Origin: Amphibalanus amphitrite | Lineage: Eukaryota; Arthropoda; Thecostraca; Balanomorpha; Balanidae | Assembly: GCF_019059575.1 (NCBI RefSeq) | Contig: NW_024881622.1 | Location: 806,001-870,000, forward strand | DNA: 64,000 nucleotides | Reading direction: 5' to 3' | Shown: piece after piece, positions 59,757 through 64,000 of the stretch | Layout: each line of letters starts with the position of its first letter | Position numbering within the stretch: the first letter of the stretch is position 1 | Notes under the pieces: generated by a model | Database searches by the model: none | What the model was told of the DNA's origin: nothing | The model's input: the letters and a program-made list of their open reading frames with translations, nothing else | Program-made: the position numbers and the translations under genes

Positions 59757-60945
59757 CCCATGTCACTCCACTTTTGATGACATCACAAGGGGGCCACAGG
59801 ACAATTAATGGCGCGGAGCGCCACAATCGCTCCCAAGCTACTGGCCAACAGCTGCCATTTTTGAAAATAATATTTTGAAATAAAGTTTCAAGTAATGAAA
59901 ATATTGTAATAAAGTTGTAACTTAAATCTATACCATATCTAAAAACTTACTGAAAAATGATTTATCCATAGTAAAAATATAAGCTCGATGCGTTTTTACG
60001 TTGCTTTCATGCTGTTGCAGAGGGTTTTTAAATCGTCTATATCTTCAAAACCGAGCATTTCTTAGCATATTGCTGCTCTTTTTTGTCGCTGGAAAATTAG
60101 TTGGGCTTTCCATTGACATCAACGGCTGAGCGGTATGTGCAGAGTGCCATCAATAATCTTCAAATGAAGTTAGTCATTTTTACGTTGCAAAGGAATGGAG
60201 TACCCCTTGCGAGCATCAGGGATGACGTCACTCAGGATCTGTCTCTGATTGGTCGGCGGGGGAGTGACTGTACCTTCTATAGATGGCCTTGCCGATACCT
60301 CTCAATGTTGTGAGTGCTCAAACCAGTAAATGCAAGCCAGGGACCCCATTTTGGCTAGCTCAACTCAAAACTAATATTAAGGTGGGCCGTCTGAAATTTC
60401 CATGGCTCCGCATCCCTGCTATAAACCTACAACCTGCCAATGTGCAACCCAAAGCAAAAAATCTGTGTTAATATCTCAAGAACTGGAGAGTAGCTACTTT
60501 TCACAAATGGGTGGTAGCATGTGAGACACCTGCTATATGATTGCTGCCTGTAGCCTGTAGGTCAGTCTGAAAAGCTTGGCAGGCAGATCAGCAAGGTGTA
60601 CCTATTGGGCAGCAAGAATACAGTCCCACTCCCAAATGGGAGAGCTGACTTCCAGGTAGCTCAGTTTTTGCCCTAAATGGGCCAAGCCAAACTGGCTAAG
60701 AGTACTTACTTAAGTTAGTACCTACTATACTTATTAAGTTAGTACTAAGTAAATACTTAAGTTGGCTGCAAAATTTCCATGAAATAAGGCTTGTTTTCAA
60801 AAGGAAAAAAATCTAACAAATGTCGTTTTTGATAAGGTATTGGACATAAACCTTTGGTTACAATAGGACATCTGCCTTGTAACCTTATCGTGAAGGTAAT
60901 TGGCATTTGTATGTTAATGGTTTGACAGCCTGTTTTTCCTTTCAG
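59757..60945. other. Non-coding stretch upstream of THOC1
   Basis: No exon is supported. CpG becomes rare from about 60,420, as upstream of the other conserved genes. The acceptor at 60943-60945 implies an upstream 5' UTR exon. Confidence 0.5.
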
Positions 60946-60964
60946 ATATTTTTGCAAGTCTATC

Positions 60965-63682
60965 ATGTTTAGCTTCAATGATACATTCACAGACTTTTTG
61001 GTAAGTACTGAACTTTGGAGTTATGAACGTGCCAACATTTTGCTTTTCTCATGTGAAAAGATGCATGGTCCTTGTGGAACCTGTTCAACTGCCACAGGAA
61101 GTTATCAACATTGTTTCAGTAGTGTGTTGACTACTGATTATATTTTTTTCCAAAAACAGAGTATCCTACCCACTAACTATGTATCTACCTGTAATAACCA
61201 GCCCTCATAGTTGAAACTTGTTGGATACTATACCACTGTCCTTTGAATATGCTTCATCTTTTGTTTGTCCATCCTCTCTGACTGCCACCATTGCAAAGTC
61301 AAACAGTTACTGAATGTCCTTACAGTGGCCACTGGCCACTCAGTCTGCCACCAACTGTTCCTCCCAACAGACCAGGAGATGAAGAAATGGCTCAACACTG
61401 ACAGAGACACTGCTGTATGATGTTGGGAAACAGCAGAAGGGCTCAAACAGCTATCTGGCAGTCATGCAGGACACCAAAGTAGGCTTTGTTGATTGCACAC
61501 AGTGCACCAGCTGCATTGCATTTAGTGTCAGCTCACTGGCAGCTGTTCACGGAGGGCTTGTGCAAGGCAGAACTACCTTCTTATCCAGTGGAATTATTTT
61601 GCAAGAGCCCGGCCAGTGACCAACGCGGAGTCGGAGTCGGTATATGTCAGTGACTGTGGACCCCCCCCCCCCCTGCTTGCGGTGGCGGCAGCTGGTTTCC
61701 CAGCTGTAGCACGGAGTTCAGACCTGTACCAGCTGTCTGATCTAGCAGCTGACACCGGTATCGCAGACTGTTGTGGCACACGGCAGTCACGCGGTGGACG
61801 ATACCTACGTCTACCGGGATTCACGCCAGAGGGAGCGCTGCCGTCCTTATGTATGGTCGGGAGTCTGCGGAGACCGTTAGAGAAGTTCTTTTGCGGTGGT
61901 CTCATATGTCGGCCAGTGCCGACCACAGTATAGCTTTTTCAGGCTCAAAACTAAATCGGACTTAGTCTCGTCTGATTTCCAACTTCCACTGCCTGCTGTG
62001 TATTTTTATTGTTTCTCTGCTAATGAGTTGTACTCTTGTTTTCGCAGTCCGACCTGTCCGGTTGTGAAAAGGATGGAGACATTGAGGAGACGATCTTTCG
62101 GCTTGAAGCTGACTTCTCAGGAAAAGAAGGAGGGTGAGTTTTTCTTCTTTCGTTAGTTTGCCATTCTTTTTTGTTTTATTTTTAGCTACTCTTCATTGGC
62201 CAGTGATTTGTCGCTAAGTCGTAAACCTTTTTTGTGGGCCACCATTCACACCCTCTCTGTTCCGCAGAGAGAGTGACAAGCGCGCCTGTCTGGACCACGC
62301 GCTGCGACTGACCCCGCCTCCCTCCACCCCTCACACCCTCTCTGTCCCGCAGGGAGAGCGACAAGCGCGCCTGTCTGGACCACGCGCTGCGGCGGCGCGT
62401 GGCCTCCGTGGCCGAGGAGGCGCCGACCGGTCAGGCCGAGCGGCAGCTGCGCGCCGTGCTGCAGCTGTCGGTGAGGCTGGCCCGCTCCGACCGCTGCTCC
62501 CCCACCACCCCGATCGTGCTGCTCTCGGACAGCTTCGACGCGCTGCCGCTGGACGGCGCCCAGGCGCTGTTCGCCTTCGTGGAGGATAATGTGGCCACTT
62601 GGAAGGAGGAGATGTTCTTCAACGCCTGCAAGAATAACCTGCTGCGGATGTGCAATGGTGAGTGGATTTCACGTACTTGCTGTGACTGGTTGTTCTCTGT
62701 CTGACTTCAAGTCATTATATTCGTAGCCATACTGGGTCCACTGCTGTCATGAATGTATTAGCTGCGATCTCCAGGAACCGTTGGCGACTCCTCACGGTGT
62801 GTCTCTGCCGCCTGCCTTCAGATCTGTTGCGGCGCCTGTCGCGCTCACAGAACACTGTCTTCTGTGGCCGCATCCTGCTCTTCCTGGCCAAGTTCTTCCC
62901 GCTCTCGGAGCGCAGTGGCCTGAACGTCATCAGTGAGTTCAACCTGGACAACCTGACGGCGTTCGGTGACGGAGACGGCGGAGAGGATGTGGTCGAGATG
63001 ACCGAGGACGGCGAGGAACCCTCGGCGCCCGCGCCGACGGCCGACGCGCCAGATGTGCCCGGGTGAGAGAGGGGGAGTAGGTGGGAGGGTGTTGGTGAAG
63101 GGCTGATCTATTTTAGAGGGAGTTGGAGAAACCGTGGTGGGATGGCCGGGTAAGGGTTATTTTTGCTTATTTGTTCAAACATTTTCTCCTCGGTCTGTGC
63201 AGTTTTCTGTTCGTGTTCTCAATTTAACCGTTCAGCTCCACGTGTGTTTTGCAGCCCGCCGCTGGACTACAACCTCTACCGCAAGTTCTGGGCGCTGCAG
63301 GACTTCTTCAGAAACCCCAACCAGTGCTACTCCAAGGTCCCCTGGAAGGCATTCAACTCGGTACGGTGCCTCCCTTAGTTTCATTAGTATTATTGTTGCC
63401 GGTTCGTACTGGTCATACGCAACACCACCATCTATAGCATGCAGGGTTCTTTCAAAATATTGTATATCGTTTTTCACTCAAACGGAAGAGTTGTGCGGTT
63501 GTCGTGAAAGCGCGAAACGGTTATGATCGAGTAGTGATTCTGAATGCTGGTTCAGTGTAAGCTTATATCATTGCATGTCTGATGCCAAATATGTGTTTGT
63601 GCATTTGCAGTACACTACAGACGTGCTGGCGGCATTCACGGGGTTCAAGCTGGATGAATCTTCTAGCTCACATCTGAGTAAG
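60965..63682 (+). CDS. THOC1: THO complex subunit 1 (HPR1), 5' part; gene runs out of the window
   Basis: Exons in phase: 60965-61000, 62048-62133, 62353-62657, 62822-63062, 63255-63360, 63611-63682; 282 codons so far of an expected 650 or so. Diagnostic blocks are [71 protein letters not shown] and [26 protein letters not shown]1 is part of the nuclear THO/TREX complex that couples transcription to mRNA packaging and export. The acidic stretch at about residues 190-220 is typical. The first two exons are less certain because the N-terminus is poorly conserved: exon 1 ([12 protein letters not shown]) was chosen for its ATG, clean GTAAGT donor and matching phase. Exon 3 has a duplicated acceptor. 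Confidence 0.9.
62247..62391 (+). repeat. Tandem duplication of a THOC1 splice acceptor and exon start
   Basis: A block of about 60 bases (pyrimidine tract, CAG and the first 40 bases of the exon) occurs at 62247-62306 and again at 62332-62391, 85 bases later, with few mismatches. Only the second acceptor (62351-62352) gives an open frame; the first would shift the frame because 85 is not a multiple of three. Confidence 0.9.
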
Positions 63683-64000
63683 GTACGTGTAATTCTATCT
63701 AAGCACCTTCCCTGGGAATGGGGCGTTCGATTGCCGAATCAGTTATATACGGAGAGCCACGTGAAGACCTTATCGAATTCTGTTTAGTACCTATAAAATG
63801 TTCATGCTAGCTCTGCCGTCCAAAGCCAAAACACCGTATGGGCCATTTTTTCCGAAATATGTTTTTTGATACCAGGACAATCCATTTTTGACGCTGCGTT
63901 TAGCTGTACCATTTATAGTTTTATATAGATAATTTTTATTATATCCGATAAGGTATTATGGCTTTTGTGTATAAACCACGATTTAGCTACTTGGTTCCAC

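Noticed and set aside
61616..61933. Open frame of 105 residues in THOC1 intron 1
   Set aside because: No similarity to THO proteins, contains a poly-C run read as Pro, and is out of phase with exon 2.

Overview
The window is animal nuclear DNA. The genes are split by many mostly short GT-AG introns, the encoded proteins are closest in layout to metazoan orthologues, and decayed LINEs and MITEs fill the spaces. The 5' parts of the conserved genes are depleted of CpG while the rest is CpG-rich, a pattern known from arthropods with gene-body methylation. I infer an arthropod, perhaps a crustacean; no single feature proves this. All exon models were built by hand from splice sites, reading phase and protein similarity recalled from memory.

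Layout. 1-3.6 kb: broken LINE fragments. 3.74-8.38 kb (+): an eight-exon gene of about 821 residues whose N-terminal half resembles the NRF1/EWG DNA-binding domain, with a zinc-finger-like motif and a SUMO-interaction motif further on. 8.4-20.3 kb: mostly non-coding, with one possible two-exon small gene (13.45-14.25 kb), three MITE-like elements (one with piggyBac-type TTAA ends) and a cluster of nuclear-receptor half-sites. 20.3-27.4 kb (+): an uninterrupted hAT-transposase-like gene with a polyglutamine tract. 27.4-34.4 kb: non-coding, with a tRNA-like SINE head and a MITE. 34.4-43.5 kb (+): a complete 14-exon ANKRD13 gene. 45.06-47.07 kb (-): complete ERp29/windbeutel. 48.65-53.74 kb (-): complete 11-exon PRPF3. 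55.28-57.68 kb (-): a 5'-truncated LINE with RNase H. 57.9-59.76 kb: a nested MITE cluster around a palindromic decamer satellite. 60.97 kb to the window end (+): the 5' half of THOC1.

The conserved genes are housekeeping functions without an operon relation: endosomal ubiquitin-dependent sorting (ANKRD13), ER secretory folding (ERp29), U4/U6 snRNP splicing (PRPF3) and mRNA export (THOC1). For ANKRD13, PRPF3 and the hAT gene the summed exon lengths give an intact frame from start to stop, which supports the models. The most interesting large-scale signal is a series of roughly 1-1.5 kb CpG deserts centred on the first coding exons, broken only by young transposon insertions.
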